From Chloranthus sessilifolius (Eukaryota; Streptophyta; Magnoliopsida; Chloranthales; Chloranthaceae), in NCBI GenBank assembly GCA_021018995.1, contig CM037593.1:40437810-40501809 (forward strand): a stretch of DNA of 64,000 nt, read 5' to 3'. The position numbers and the translations under genes are program-made. The notes beneath the pieces are model-generated. The model did no database searches, was not told where the DNA came from, and worked only from the letters and a program-made list of their open reading frames with translations. Shown here one piece after another: positions 1-11,792 of the stretch; within the stretch, counting starts at the first letter, position 1, and each line of letters opens with the position of its first letter.

Positions 1-139
1 ATTGTTACGGAAAATTAAATCCATTGGCCAACATCTTAGTTATCTAGTATCTGTTATCAGTCAGGCACCAAGAGAACGACTCCCTGCCGATGGTGATATG
101 ACCCCTAAGGTGACTCGGGTTCAGTCCCGCATTGGGTAG
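1..139. repeat. Family X internal fragment, left piece
   Basis: This AT-rich non-coding sequence resembles 13960-14040 over its first 60 bases. At 100-130 it carries the phrase CCTAAGGTGACT followed by an AGTCCC motif, also seen at 7160 plus 13852 and at 23870. I read it as the leader of the decayed LTR family X that fills most of the first 25 kb. It is cut at 139/140 by the solo LTR and resumes at 2673. No coding potential is seen. Confidence 0.5.
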
Positions 140-2667
140 TGTGACAACCCGGATTTCCTAACCCAAAACCCTTGCTGTCATACCCGGGTCGTATCGTGAA
201 TCGCGATCCGGGATCGGGAACACTTGATACATCCACAAACATAGCGGAAATTAAAGCAGAAATCATTTGTTTAAAACAAATATTACATGGCCAAAGAGAT
301 TTCAATTTCTAAATGAGACATGACATAATAACAAAATAGTGGTTCTAATTCCATGAGAATGGATTAACAAAAGAACCAAAATGAACCACCGGTGATAGCT
401 GACTATCACCTAAACAGTGGTTCACTCAATATGAGTCAAAATTTCTATAACAAAAAGGAATGGCTGGACATACCAAGCCTCAATCTCTAAGTTCACAAAA
501 CTATTCAAGAGTTTCCTAAGGGAAGAAATCCTCTGGTAGGGGTTCCAATTCCTCCGGAGTGTACTTCAGACTGCTTTTTGTCCCTGTGTCCTTCTTTGCG
601 TTCACACCTGTGACGTATAGTCGGGGTGAGCTAATAGTCTAAGCTCAATAGGGGTCAATCAAACTAAATCTCATTTTTATCATATCAAGCGGGAATCAGA
701 TAACGTAATCTAAAACATGTTCAAAAAGTTATTCTGTGATATTGTTCAAGATGAAATTTTTATTTTAACACATGCAATTTTCGTATCAAATAGGAATGCA
801 GAAACCAGTTCGGAGTTTAAATCAAATGGTGCATGACTCACATACAGTTTCTTGTCTAATACTTAACTTAAGTTACAACTTAACTAATCTCCTAAGCATA
901 TATAGCATAGGGAGCCAAACCGATGGGAATCCTCCTAACCACCGTCGTTCATTGAACTCTTACAGATTGTCCGTGTCAGACCAGGAATCAGAGGGAATCG
1001 TATCGGTTCAGAAATTGTACAGATAAACCGTCGTACCAGTGCAAAGAGCTGGAGGATTCATTTATGTGACCTTAAATCATCGTGCGATTTTAACATATAC
1101 GTTACCATAGTGTCGTGTGTTTAAATCAACCAAAAGCAGACATTCAAATTCAGAATATCAGATTTCGGATATCAGATACATATACAGAGTTTTATTCCAT
1201 GCTTATCTTTTTCTAGTTCAAACACAAGCGGAATCGAATTTCGAATGCAAAAATCAAAGATTATTCAAATCAGAGCCAGGCTTATTATCTAGATTCAATC
1301 ATATCATTCATGCAAAATTCAAGTTAAAATTTGATCAGTGTTGAGTTTTCCCCTACCTTCGATTCGACATGCAAAAATTTCTTAGAACGATGCAGGAGTG
1401 CTAACGCACGCTCCCGATCCTCCTATATATCCTAGAATATTCAAGGACCATTAATAAATGATCAAGGGATCATAAAAATCAAAGTTCCGGATGATTTTTC
1501 AAAGAAAATCCAAACTAAGCCAAACTTGCTCAATCACGCGCGCGACATACAAAGTCGCGTGAGCGACTTCCCCAGACACACACTCGCAAAAGCAAGGCGC
1601 TTTAAAGGGCTCTTTAGCCTGTTTTTAAAGATATCATTCGCGCGAGTGATTTTCACAGCTGAAGCAGCTCGCGTGCGCGAGTTACAAAGTCGCGCGAGCG
1701 ACTGTCGAAATTCTGAATCTCTCTTCGAATTCAAACTCTCTCTTCTCTCACTTCTTTATCCCCTTTAAACCCACATTAATCATTCATTTTCCAAGACGAT
1801 AAATATACAAATTAAACCACAATCGAGTTACAAGATCTCACCTTCAAACTGGTAAACTATTCCTGACAACGATCGGAGGAACATGGTTCACCAACGCTTT
1901 TCGCCACACACGTCAAGAGGGTTTGTAACCCATCTTCTCGCAACCATATCGGAATGGTTGCGAAGATCAAATCCTTCTTAACGTACACGACCAACCACAA
2001 TTTTACGAGCTAAGGAAATCATGTGACATGGCTCTCCATAAAAAAGGGGGTTTTCAAACAAAAGAGTTTCATAGGAAAGGGTTTCTTATTCTCTTTACAA
2101 ATCGTAACTACTGGCACACTTGAGGTCTCTTGCGTCAACGCTCAAAAGAGAGGAACAAAATGCACGGAGGATCGTTGACGGGCCCAAGATTTCGAAGTGC
2201 AAGGGTTTCACGTGAGGAGCAACTTCCCTTCTTTCTCTCCTTCAATTCTCATACAAAAATGAAAGCAAAGGTAAGTGGCTTACGTGAGAAGCCACCCCTT
2301 ATATATATATATAATTGATTTGCTTCCTTGTGAAGCATACACACCAATGTGTGTGAATAGCCCTCATCCAAAGTGAATTGTGGTCTGGTATGAAACTCGC
2401 ACACTCAACATAGGTATTAGCCTTCCATTCACATAAGGTTGTGGTCCTGTGTGGAACTAGCACACCCAATCCCCGCAGTGGCCTAGGTTCGGTGTGAAGC
2501 TATTACATCGTAATTGTGTGTTAGTCTTTGTCTAAAACTCTTTAATGGAGTTTAAACGTGTCCAAACAATTTATCCGGAAAAGAATCTGGGACGGTACCA
2601 CATGCCTTAATTGACACGAACACCTAGCTGAACGTATACGGTTCGGAAAAATTTTGGGGATATTACA
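140..2667 (-). mobile_element. Solo LTR, 2.5 kb, gypsy-type
   Basis: The segment begins TGTGACAACCC and ends GATATTACA, so it has TG...CA ends. It is flanked by a perfect 5-bp target duplication GGTAG at 135-139 and 2668-2672. On the - strand it opens TGTAATATCCCC, a usual gypsy LTR start, so it is read as minus. No internal region or second LTR adjoins it, which fits LTR-LTR recombination. A TATA-like run on the - strand lies at about 1425-1433 and a longer TA run at 2296-2313. Blocks at 890-960 and 1343-1365 resemble parts of the LTRs at 27245 and 35243 (for example CCCCTACCTT), so the families are distant relatives. The open frames inside are short and are not genes. Confidence 0.85.
1535..1715. 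repeat. GC-rich self-complementary motifs in the solo LTR
   Basis: Several CG-rich near-palindromes such as GTCGCGTGAGCGAC and AGTCGCGCGAGCGACT stand in otherwise AT-rich sequence. The phrase ACAAAGTCGCG occurs twice, about 140 bp apart. They lie roughly 100-290 bp upstream, in the LTR's own direction, of the TATA-like run at 1425-1433, which would place them in U3. Confidence 0.55.
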
Positions 2668-2672
2668 GGTAG

Positions 2673-3277
2673 TGCCATCTAAAGGGAAGTGATATGTTGA
2701 GCGCTTGACATTCGTGCTTTATAGCTACTTTCGTAGCTTTACCTATATGGTAACCCAACCGCTATAAGTCGTTTCAGTATTTTAAGTAAAGAGAATTTAA
2801 AGCTTATTTCAATTTGATTTGGGATACTGATTTATTTTTCCATGATCTAAAAAGGATTTTGGAAAATCATCTTCCAATTTTTCATCTGTTTTCAGCATAT
2901 GCTTAACAAATTTAATCATATTTGATTATTTATTCGCCACTCGTTTTTTCATTATGAAGAATATTGTTTGCATATTTTGTCTAAATCAGATTGTACTAAA
3001 ATTTGGCGTACGAAGTTATTTTTCAAACGCTCATATATATTTTTATTACCCCAAAGTAGGGATAAAAATAAGAACAACCAAGTATTAGACAAACTGATGG
3101 ACAAGTTGAAGATAATATTAACAAGATATATTCGTTTGGAAGATATGCAAAAAGAATAATACTCGGAAGTCGTTAATTATCAATGTAAGGAATATTATTT
3201 TGACTTCAGTTGCATTAGAAAAGGTTAATGATACAAAAGTGACTTTTTAGTTTTAAATTCTTTGGTATTTGATTATC
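2673..3277. repeat. Family X internal fragment, continued
   Basis: This continues family X after the solo LTR. The stretch 2760-2920 (CATTTCAGTTTGATTT-like, then a GGAAAATCAT phrase and a TTTCAGCA.ATGCTT phrase) matches 14130-14250 in order and spacing. It is AT-rich. The 63-codon open frame at 2968-3159 has no recognisable features and is treated as chance. Confidence 0.5.
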
Positions 3278-3723
3278 TGTCTGGTCCTTTTGATCCGACT
3301 TATCTTACACCCAAAGTCTACGTATGTGGATTTTTGGGTGTGAAAGTTTTGAGTTCAACCTTGTTATCAATCATATTTGCGTAGGATGAAATTGTAAAAG
3401 AATTAAATTACGTAGGATCACTATTATATTTAAGTCCCCTTTTGACGTGAGGCTAATTAGACTTAAATTCCATTAAATCAAAGGTGCAAGTTAAATTTAT
3501 GTCCCCTTCCGATGTGGTACAGTAACTTAACGAAATTATGTTAAGTGATAGGGCTAACGATTTTCAAAGAATTTAAAACTAAATTTAGTTTAAACAAAAT
3601 TTGAACTTTTTATCATTTCTTAAAACTAATGACATTTAGACTGAACAAACTTAAACTTACTCTGATAAAATCCACGTACATAGACTCCGGGCATGACCTC
3701 AGTCAGATCAAAAGGACCTGACA
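3278..3723. mobile_element. Foldback or MITE-like element, about 445 bp
   Basis: The ends are inverted repeats of about 55 bp. The left arm at 3278-3335 contains GGTCCTTTTGAT then GTCTACGTATGTGGAT. The right arm at 3666-3723 reads the same on the other strand as GGTCCTTTTGAT then GTCTATGTACGTGGAT, with a few mismatches. The centre has two similar blocks (AAGTCCCCTTTTGACGTG and ATGTCCCCTTCCGATGTG). No open frame of size is present. I could not find a clear target duplication, so the superfamily is undecided. Confidence 0.55.
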
Positions 3724-4594
3724 ACATGGGGTTAGGATAGAAACAAAAATACTAAAGAAAGTAAGCTAGAAATCATTTTATGTCAAATGCCAAACTAATC
3801 AAGTACAACTTGAGTCAAAATATATTCTTTTGTTTATTTCTAACTGCATATCTGACTAATTATAGTGAACTTGTCTTTCTTTTATCTAGTACTTGATTTC
3901 TCTTTATTTTGATCCGTAGTCCATGGTGGTTAAAATAAATGTGAGTGTTTGAACAACAACAAACAAGCTAAATTTCATTATTGTCAAGATGCAGGTAGTA
4001 AGGCAACATCAAACTGATTCTGAAGCAAAACTTAGGTCGATAATAGGATTTTTCAGGTGTTAGATATATAAATCCTTTATTTCAAACCATGATCAGGAAT
4101 CTCAATAAGGATATCAAGTATCTAAATAGATATCTGAAAATCAGGTGTAAAGTGTAAAGAGTGTAACAGAATTAAATCATAAACAATCTTTCTTTATAAA
4201 ATAATATAACTCAAAATGTCAATGTAAAGCTACCAAGTAGCTTGCACACAAATACCATTCACTCAACAGTTATTACTCATTAATCATATGCTGGTCAGCT
4301 AAATGATTTTTCATTAGCAATTCGGTATTCCAGTCGTGATCGAGAAACTATACAATATCGCAATGAGATCCTCAAATATCAAATAAAAGTTATCAGGTGT
4401 CAAGTATCAGTCATCAATGTCGAATATTAGTCATTAGGTTTTCGGCATAAGGAATCAGGAGCGGGAGTCGGGTATTTGATATCAGGAATCAGATGTCAAA
4501 TCTTCGATAATAAAAAATATGCTATGCTTTCATATACAAAAATATAATGGCTTTTAAATCAAGTATTTTACTATCTCTATTAATTATGAAACTA
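3724..4594. repeat. AT-rich family X-like sequence, no gene
   Basis: The segment 3930-4010 matches 24510-24600 in the same orientation (GTGAGTGTTTGAA then AGCTAAATTTCATTAT). The rest, with many ATCAG/ATCAA phrases at 4060-4510, resembles the U5-like parts near 6950-7080 and 24020-24110 in reverse. No coding region or RNA gene is visible. Confidence 0.4.
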
Positions 4595-4596
4595 TA

Positions 4597-4620
4597 ACGC
4601 GCGCGCACACACACGCACAG

Positions 4621-4694
<74 letters not shown>
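4597..4694. repeat. Compound microsatellite (CG)n(CA)n(AT)n
   Basis: A short CG/CA run is followed by about 35 AT units, to about 4694. It is a perfect dinucleotide run inside the left arm of the large inverted repeat. Confidence 0.95.
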
Positions 4695-4695
<1 letters not shown>

Positions 4696-4739
4696 AAACA
4701 ACTTACTATTAACTGGAAATGAAAAAATTCTTTGGAAAG

Positions 4740-4966
4740 TAAATAAAACTAACTAATTTATGACTAAACATAATTTAGATAATTTAGCGAATTTTAGTGT
4801 ATCTTAATGTTCAAAAAATATAATACATGATTAGACTAAATGAAATCTACTTGTTTGATTACCGCATATTGAGTCCGAGTTGGACTGGCCTGACTGTGCT
4901 GTTGAGCCAAGCCTCTTCTTCTTCCTATTCCTTCTCTCTTGTTTTTCTTTCTCCCCTTAACCTCTT

Positions 4967-4999
<33 letters not shown>

Positions 5000-5540
5000 T
5001 GCTCTCAAAACAAGATGGAGTGGGATGGGATGGAACTCCCCCTTCCCTCGCTCTATTTAAAATGCCCACTCTTCCACCTTAATTTTTTTAATATCCTTCC
5101 ACCTCATAACTTGTTTTATCTTTTTCCTCATCATTATCCTCATCTTTATCTTTATCCCTACCCTTATCCTTATCTTTATCCTTATCCTTAAGGAAATTAT
5201 TATTTATCCCTTAACTATTTTAAAATACAAATTATGTCTTTTTTTGTCTCTATCTTTATTTACTTTTGAACTGTGACCTTCGACCATCTTCAAGGATTAA
5301 GTCCTGCATTAACTTCTTGATTGTGCCCCTTCATCACCTGTAAGGGCTAAGTCTTGTATCACCTCTTTGACAGTGTCCCTTGACCACTTTGAAGGGCCAG
5401 GAGTTAATTGACTTGCTTATTTGTGTCCCTTGGCCACGTCCAAATGCAAAGTATTGCATCACCTCCTTGACTGTGTCCCTTGGCTATCACGAAGGGCCAA
5501 ATGTTGCATCACCTCTTTGATAGTTATAATAATAAGTATA
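4740..5540 (-). repeat. Family X LTR fragment, minus orientation
   Basis: Read on the - strand this matches the + oriented copies at 6190-7110 and 14632-15369. It has the same order of AAGGATAAGGATAAAG runs, a TATA-like TTTAAATAG (5053-5060 here), a GA/CT microsatellite (4966-5000) and a downstream block ending near AGCCCAGTCAGGC. Its upstream part holds five units of a minisatellite with a 50-bp period (5280-5530). The open frames on both strands here come from CT/GA repeats and are not genes. Confidence 0.6.
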
Positions 5541-6189
5541 ACTATCATTTTAATGATAACTTCTCACTAGTAGTACTGTCATACTACTATAGTTATAATG
5601 ATATACTATAACTATCATTCGTTATTGTATAATGAGAGTTGTAACAATTATTATAGATGTAGTTATATGAAATTATCCTACACTGATAGTTATGGTTATA
5701 ATTGTAACTATCATTAGTTATCTTTATACTATCATTATAACTATCCTTAGTCATAATGATAGTTATCATTAACTATCATTAGTTATAATGATAGTTTATT
5801 ATAACTCTCATCATTATTTGATATTTATTACCATTATAGTTATAATGATAGTTATAATTGACGTAGTTATTATAAAATTTCCGATAGTTCTAGCAATAAT
5901 AGTTATAACTATCCTTATAACAACAATGATAATTATAATTAATTTAGTAATTATAGAATTTACGATAATTCTATAATGATAAAGAATTAGCGGCCTGCAT
6001 ATTACAAAGTATCACTACTGGTACATTCATATACATCAATTTGTTGCTTGTAACAAAACTTTTTGGAATATAGGCCGATAAGTATCTTGAACCTGTAAAT
6101 ATGAAGAATTATCTTCCTGAATCATAAACAAGCAGAATTTAAAGCTTCAAGTTATAATTATAGTTATAGCTTATTTATAAATATTTATA
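5541..6189. repeat. AT-rich block of ATAACTATCATT-type self-complementary units
   Basis: Dozens of alternating copies of TATAACTATCATT and its complement ATGATAGTTATA fill 5520-5960. Almost any part can pair with another. The block is the spacer between two head-to-head family X LTR fragments. No gene is seen; the 62-codon frame at 5788-5976 is low-complexity sequence. Confidence 0.7.
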
Positions 6190-6435
6190 TCATTATAAAT
6201 ATAGTAAATTTAAAGACAAAATGAGCGTAATTGGTATTTTTAAAATAATTAAGGGAAAAATGATATGTTTTTAAGGTCAAGGATAAGGATAAGGATAAAG
6301 ATAAAGATAAGGATAAGGATAAAGACAAGAATAAAAATAAGGATAAGGGTAAATATAAGAATAAAAAATGATAAAAGAAAAATTATAAAAGATTATGAGG
6401 AGGTTGAAGGATACTATAAAAAAAAATTAAGGAGG

Positions 6436-6490
<55 letters not shown>

Positions 6491-7110
6491 GAAGGAGAAG
6501 AGGCTCAGGCTTGGTAGGCTTGGCTCGATGGCGTAGTCAGGTTGGTCCAGCTCAAGCTCAGTTTGCGTTAATCAGGGAAGTTAGATTTCATTTAATCTAA
6601 CCATGCATTTAGATTATTTGAAAATCAAGGCAACTTAAATTTCGTTTGGTCCATCCTAATTAGCTTAGAGTGATTTTTAAGATTAGTTTAGAATAATTAT
6701 TATTTAATTAATTATGGTTATATTATCCAAATAATTAGCATGTAAATTAAATAAAATTAGTCTTCAGAATTATAAAAATTAATATGCACGTGTTAAAAAA
6801 GAAATTGGCATTCTTTTTATCTTCGCATTTGTTAATGAAATTTATTTTTGAAACATCTTTATTTTGCATTTGTATTCTTTTTTATATCAAATATTTACAG
6901 TAAAATGGCTCATATTTTGGACTTGTTATTAGTCCTAATACATATCTAATATTATTGTTTGTATATATTCAGTCGGCATTCAGTTTCTCAATTATAATGG
7001 ATTTTTTCATTCGAATAAGTATTTGTCTCTAGCATCTAATATTAGTATTAGTATCCGGTTTTTGATTTGAAATGGTTTTGATATATGGAAACCAAATTTT
7101 AAGAATTTCA
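6190..7110 (+). repeat. Family X LTR fragment, plus orientation
   Basis: The parts in order are a GACAAAATGA phrase, AAGGATAAGGATAAAG runs (6280-6360), a TATA-like ACTATAAAAA (about 6412), a GA microsatellite (6438-6490), a conserved block ending AGCTCAAGCTCAGTTT (6550) and a long AT-rich U5-like tail ending TTTCA. A tRNA primer site-like sequence follows at once. The 111-codon frame at 6265-6600 is made of ATAAGG and GA repeats and is not a gene. Confidence 0.6.
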
Positions 7111-7112
7111 TA

Positions 7113-7126
7113 TTGGCATCAGAGTG
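7113..7126 (+). other. Primer binding site-like sequence of family X
   Basis: TTGGCATCAGAGTG directly follows the LTR end. It differs by few bases from the common plant primer site TGGTATCAGAG, complementary to initiator methionine tRNA. It supports the right edge of the family X LTR. Confidence 0.5.
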
Positions 7127-7172
7127 AGGACAATTGGCTTCTAGTGGAGGTAGGACCCCCTAAGGTGACTGG

Positions 7173-8149
7173 TGACGCGGGACAATGACCCTAAAATGCG
7201 GAATATGATTTAATGAAGATTTTGCTGAAATTAAATAAATTAATTCAAGTTTAATCGCAGAATTATCTTTGATACCTTAGGGTTGGCAGAATTCTGATGG
7301 GTAGATCACAAGAGATCCAGATAGGGTCCAGTCCGATGCGCAAGTACTTTAGAGTCGAGGCGTGATCGGCCTAGAGATAGTACTCTAGCTTTTCTAGGAT
7401 TAGGCGCTCGTCTTCGGTCCGATGTAGATGCGCGAACTCTAAATTGGGTTGTGAAAGGGATTTACGGTTTGTAAAGGCCTATGACTTTTAGATTGGTTTA
7501 TGATTTTGGAAAAGGTATTGGCTTTGTGTGGTTTAGGGTTTCAAAAGGGTTTAGGGTTTTGGGGATTACAAAGAAGAAATTAGGCTATGATTTAGAGAAG
7601 TACGCAGAGATTTAGAGATATCAAATATAAGCAAACCATGCAAATCAACAACAACAATAAGGAAAATATGGGGGAATCACTCCCTTGGTCTCACACCAAA
7701 CCCATCTCAGGCACAGATTACTCAAGCATAAAAACATTCAATAATCAATCAACTAACTAAAAATCTTTACAAGTCTCTATATATAGGTCACCAATAATTA
7801 ATTTCAAAATAAAAGAGTTCTACTACTAATAAAATACAAAAAAAAAGTTTTCGCATGAAATCCCGTCTTATGGGCTCGCTCGCGCGATATTTATCATCCC
7901 TCGAGCGAGGCTCGCTTGAGCGAGTTTAAGTGATCGCTCGCGCGAGGCTCACTCGAGCGAGTTTAAGTGCTCGCTCGCGCAAGGGTTCTCTGCAGCGTCG
8001 CTCTCCTCGCGTGCAGCGTTGCTCTCCTCGTGGTTTGTGTCCGTTCCTCCTCTGAGGCTACGGTACTCGGGCTTCCTCTGCGCTTCTTCCGATACCGATA
8101 GAACCGGTGCGGTTCGAATCCAATGTCCATGTAAGTGGCGTCCCCGTCA
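7173..8149 (-). repeat. Chromovirus 3' LTR
   Basis: 977 bp, from TGACGCGGGAC to CCCCGTCA on the + strand, nearly identical to 12885-13846. A TATA-like CTATATATAGAG on the - strand lies at about 7776-7788, some 365 bp from the LTR start. The chromodomain frame enters from the internal side and stops at 7963. Confidence 0.93.
7873..7985. repeat. Array of CTCGCGCGAG / CTCGAGCGAG motifs, 3' LTR copy
   Basis: GC-rich self-complementary words (TCGCTCGCGCGA, CTCGAGCGAG, CTCGCGCGAGG) alternate with AGTTTAAGTG spacers. They lie about 85-210 bp upstream of the TATA-like site in the element's direction. This copy has one extra unit compared with 13584-13682. Confidence 0.8.
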
Positions 8150-8289
8150 ATTTCCCTGGACCAAAAAGGTTTCATCACCGATGAAACACACTCGTGGTAG
8201 ATGTCTAACAAGTCGGGGTTCAAACACCGAACTTCATTCTCGTGGACCCACGTGTTTTCAGACTCCGGTTTGTCGACCCATTTGACCAA
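7963..8289 (-). pseudogene. Chromodomain at the C-terminal end of pol, running into the 3' LTR
   Basis: The frame starts with a typical chromodomain core, VKWVDKPESENTWV, followed by a C-terminal helix ending LNPDLLDIYHE. In chromoviruses this domain lies at the end of integrase and is thought to steer integration toward particular chromatin. The frame is different from that of integrase (8337-10847), so a frameshift separates them. It crosses the LTR border at 8149 and stays open for about 187 bases inside the LTR, ending at 7963. The LTR-encoded tail is basic and low in complexity and may not have been translated. Identification as a chromodomain is firm from the motif; the original stop is uncertain. 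Confidence 0.82.
8150..8162 (-). other. Polypurine tract of the chromovirus
   Basis: Next to the 3' LTR the - strand reads TCCAGGGAAAT just before the LTR start TGACGGGG. It is a short purine run at the place where plus-strand DNA priming is expected. Confidence 0.55.
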
Positions 8290-8336
8290 GTACTTCTGGA
8301 ATCCCCCATCATGTATAGAGACGGCATGATCGTTGA

Positions 8337-11104
8337 TTATATCCTCTCTATCTCATTTGATCTCTGTCTGCTTGGGGAAGGAAGAGGTATAGGTTGCAAG
8401 GGTGGATTGGGGCTGGGGCTGGGGCTAGGGCTAGGGGGTGGCTGGAGTGGGTTTTCAGGAGGTGGGGTAAAACCCAAGTAAGGAACCAAGTCCTCCACAT
8501 TGAACGTGGAACTAACCCCCGTACCTGGAGGAAGCTCAAGCACGTATGTATTAGGATCACTCTTTGCCAAAATTCTAAAAGGACCAGCGCCTCGAGATTG
8601 GAGCTTCTTTGCGGATCCAGATGGGAACCGCTCAGGCCTAACTCGGACCATCACATAATCACCCACGTTAAATTCTTTAGAACGCCTGTGAGCATCTGCA
8701 GATAATTTATATTGATTGTTGTTTGAATTAATTTTCTATTTAATTTCGGCATGCAAACTGTGAATGTGTTGTGCAAATGCATCGGCAGACTCTGACACTC
8801 TATGGGATGCAGACATGGGGATCAAGTCTAATGGGGTCCTAGGCCTATGACCATGCACAACCTCAAAAGGACTCATGCTTATGGACCTATCGACAAAATT
8901 ATTATATGCAAACTCAGCTGTGGGTAAAATGGTATCCCAGGTCCTAACATGATCACCGACAAGACTACGAAGGAGATTCCCAAGGCTTCTATTGGTGCTT
9001 TCGGTTTGGCCATCCGTTTGAGGGTGGTAAGCTGTTGAGAATTGGAGCAATGTGCCCATCATGTGCCAAAGGGTCTACTAAAAATAACTCGTAAATTTAA
9101 CATCCCTATCAGATACAATGGTTTTGGGCAACCCATGAAGACGCATTACCTCCGCGAAAAACAGTTTAGCAATATGAGATGCATCGGAGGTTTTGGAACA
9201 AGGAATGAAGTGGGCCATCTTGGAAAATCGGTCCACTACGACATAGATGGAATCGTGCTTCAGAGGGGTCTTAGGAAGTCCAAGCACGAAGTCCATAGAG
9301 AGGTCTTGCCACAGTGTATGTGGCACGGGTAAAGGAGTGTACAAGCCGTTATTTTGTTTGGTCTGTTTTGACAGTTGGCAAGTAGGACAATGCTTAACGA
9401 CCCAGGCGACATCTCTCATTAAGCTAGGCCAAAAGAACCTATCATCTACGAGCGCAACAGTTTTATTACGCCTGAAATGTCTGGCCATCCCTCCAGCATT
9501 TAACTCCCAAATGAGAAAGTCATGCAATGAAGTGTGAGGGATGCAAAGGCGATTGCCTTTGAATAAGTACCCATCCTGGATGGTGTACACGGAGTGTGTG
9601 CTGGTCGGGTTACTAAGGAGAGCAGCGTACTCAACCCCAAAATCTGGGCACTCGGGGTACTCATCCTTTAATTTTTCGAACCCTACGACCTCGGTGCTCA
9701 TTGTGCGCAAAGTCACCACTCGTCGACTAAGTGCATCAGCGGCCCTATTTTCAGCACCAGCCTTATGCTTTAACACGAATGTGAACCCTTGAAGGTACTT
9801 AGCCCACTTCGCGTGCCTTGGGTTCAACTTCTTCTGTGAAGCAAGAAAGCGCACGGCTTCATGGTCAGAGAACAACACAAATTCCTGCGGTCTAAAATAA
9901 TGTTTCCAATACCAAAGAGATCGAACGACCGCATAGAACTCCTTGTCATAGGTGGAGTATTTTTGCTTCGCCTCGTTAAGTTTTTCACTAAAATAGGCCA
10001 CGGGGTGACCCTCTTGGCTAAGCACTCCTCCTATGCCTACACCCGATGCGTCGCTTGCGACTTCAAAGACCTTGGAAAAGTCCGGCAATCGCATGACGAG
10101 TGCGCTACTCATTCATTGTTTGATCACAGCAAAGGCTTTTGTCGCCGCTTTGCCCTATTTAAAGTCCCCCTTTTTCATGCAATCGGTAATTGGGGCCATA
10201 ATGGTGCTAAAGCTTCTGATGAAGCGATGATAAAAAGTAGCCAAGCCATGGAAGCTGCGGACATCGTGTATGTTCTTATGTTCGGGCCACTCCACAATGG
10301 CTTTAACCTTTTCAGGGTTTGTGACCATTCCATTGACCGAGATAATGAATCCCAAGAAGACAACGGAAGGTTGCATGAAAGTGCACTTCTTGATATTGGC
10401 AAACAACTCGCCCTTGAGAGTTTCACAAACCAGCCTAAGGTGGGTCAAGTGTTGATCCTTGTCGTGACTATAGATCAAGATGTCATCGAAATAAACAAGG
10501 AATTTGCCTAGAAACAGCCTCAACACTTCGGTCATGAGTCGCATGAAGGTACTCGGGACGTTAGAAAGCCCAAATGGCATGACCATCCACTCATAAAAAC
10601 CATCCTTAGTCTTAAAGGCGGTTTTCCACTCATCATCGGAGCGGATGCGGACTTGATGGTAGCCACTCTTAAGGTCTATCTTTGAAAAGATCGTGGCACC
10701 AACCATCATATCAAGTATGTCATCGAGCCTTGGTATGGGAAACCGATATTTAACAGTAATCTTATTGATCATAAGGCTATCCACACACATGCGCCACGTA
10801 CCATCTTTCTTAGGAGTGAGGAGGGCAGGTATGGCACACTGGCTCATTGACTTGCTGAATTAACTCAGCAAGTCAATGAGCTCCTTCAGAAGGGGTTCAA
10901 CCTATAGTGGGGCAGGTTCGGTATGGTAGATCCAGGAACCAAGTCTATTGCGTGTTGGATATCACGCAGGGGAGGGAGTTTGTTTGGTAAGTCTTCAGGG
11001 AAGACGTCCGTAAACTCTTTTAAAATCCGCTCAACCTCCTTGGGACACTCACTCACCGACTCGGGAGCACTCTCTACGGTGACAACTACGTACACCACTC
11101 TCAT
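8337..11104 (-). pseudogene. pol remnant: reverse transcriptase, RNase H, integrase
   Basis: From 10847 down to 8337 the domains share one frame, broken by stops near 10155, between 10155 and 10112, at 9078 and near 8735. A piece at 11104-10886 in another frame holds the conserved start of reverse transcriptase (DVFPEDLP). Reverse transcriptase motifs are [24 protein letters not shown] and an active site YFDD where YVDD is usual. RNase H has ASDASGVGIGG and ADALSRR. Integrase has the HHCC zinc region ending HCPTCQ, catalytic Asp in SMDFVLGLP, Asp in SDRDVKF and Glu in QTDGQTESTNR, and a C-terminal GDYVMVRV...RFPSG region rich in proline at its end. These enzymes copy RNA into DNA and insert it. 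The stops mean no full protein can be made. Confidence 0.92.
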
Positions 11105-11792
11105 CTTTTAATGTTTTCTCGAACTTAGAAGGACTCACAATATTAATGGATTTAGAAGACTCACCCTTCTTTTCAACAGTGTTGGTCGATGGTGTTTTGG
11201 GAGGCAAAGGGTGTAAAGTGATCTTTTTGCCCTTACGCATGAACGTGCATATGTTTGTTCGACCAGAAAGAGTCACGTCCATGTCATAGAGCCACGACCT
11301 TCCCAAAATGATATGGCCCACATCCATCGGCACCACATCGCACCATAAGGTGTCCGAATAAGAACCTAATTGAATCGGTACACGACACCTTTTCGATAAG
11401 GGAATGGATGAAGAATTGACCCATGCGACTTTATAAGGTCTCGGGTGGGCTTCGGGTGTAAGCCCTAAGCGGCGGACTGCATGAGTGGATATGACATTCG
11501 TACAACTACCGCTATCCACAATGACCCTACAATTCTTTTCACAAAATCTGGCATAGGTGTGGAAGATGTTCTCCCTACGCCAGTCATCCTTTTCATCCCG
11601 TTGAGGCTGTGCAAGGGCACACCTCACAATTAAAGCATGACCAATAGCATCACCCTCTTCATCACTGGGTGTGCTAACCAGTTCAAATACTTCCTCTTCA
11701 ACCACTACCTCATCATCATCCTCCTCTCCCTCAATGAAGAGTCCTTTGGGGTTCTTTCGTAGGGCATTGGGCGGCAATGTGTCCCATCCCAT
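11049..11792 (-). pseudogene. Retropepsin-type aspartic protease region of pol
   Basis: A 247-codon open frame has an acidic N-terminal stretch (EGEEDDDEVVVEEEVFEL) and then the protease active site VIVDSGSCTNVIS at about residue 95. Flap and C-terminal sequence follow (PYKVAWVN, then GHIILGRSWLYD). This enzyme cleaves the polyprotein. Its frame differs from both gag upstream and reverse transcriptase downstream, so frameshifts flank it. It overlaps the gag zinc knuckle by about 30 bases in a different frame. The active-site Asp is present. Confidence 0.88.

Noticed and set aside
6265-6600. 111-codon Arg/Lys/Glu-rich frame
   Set aside because: It is the translation of AAGGAT and GA repeats in the family X LTR.
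9861-10511. 216-codon + strand frame
   Set aside because: It is the antisense shadow of reverse transcriptase and RNase H, which read on the - strand with clear catalytic motifs.
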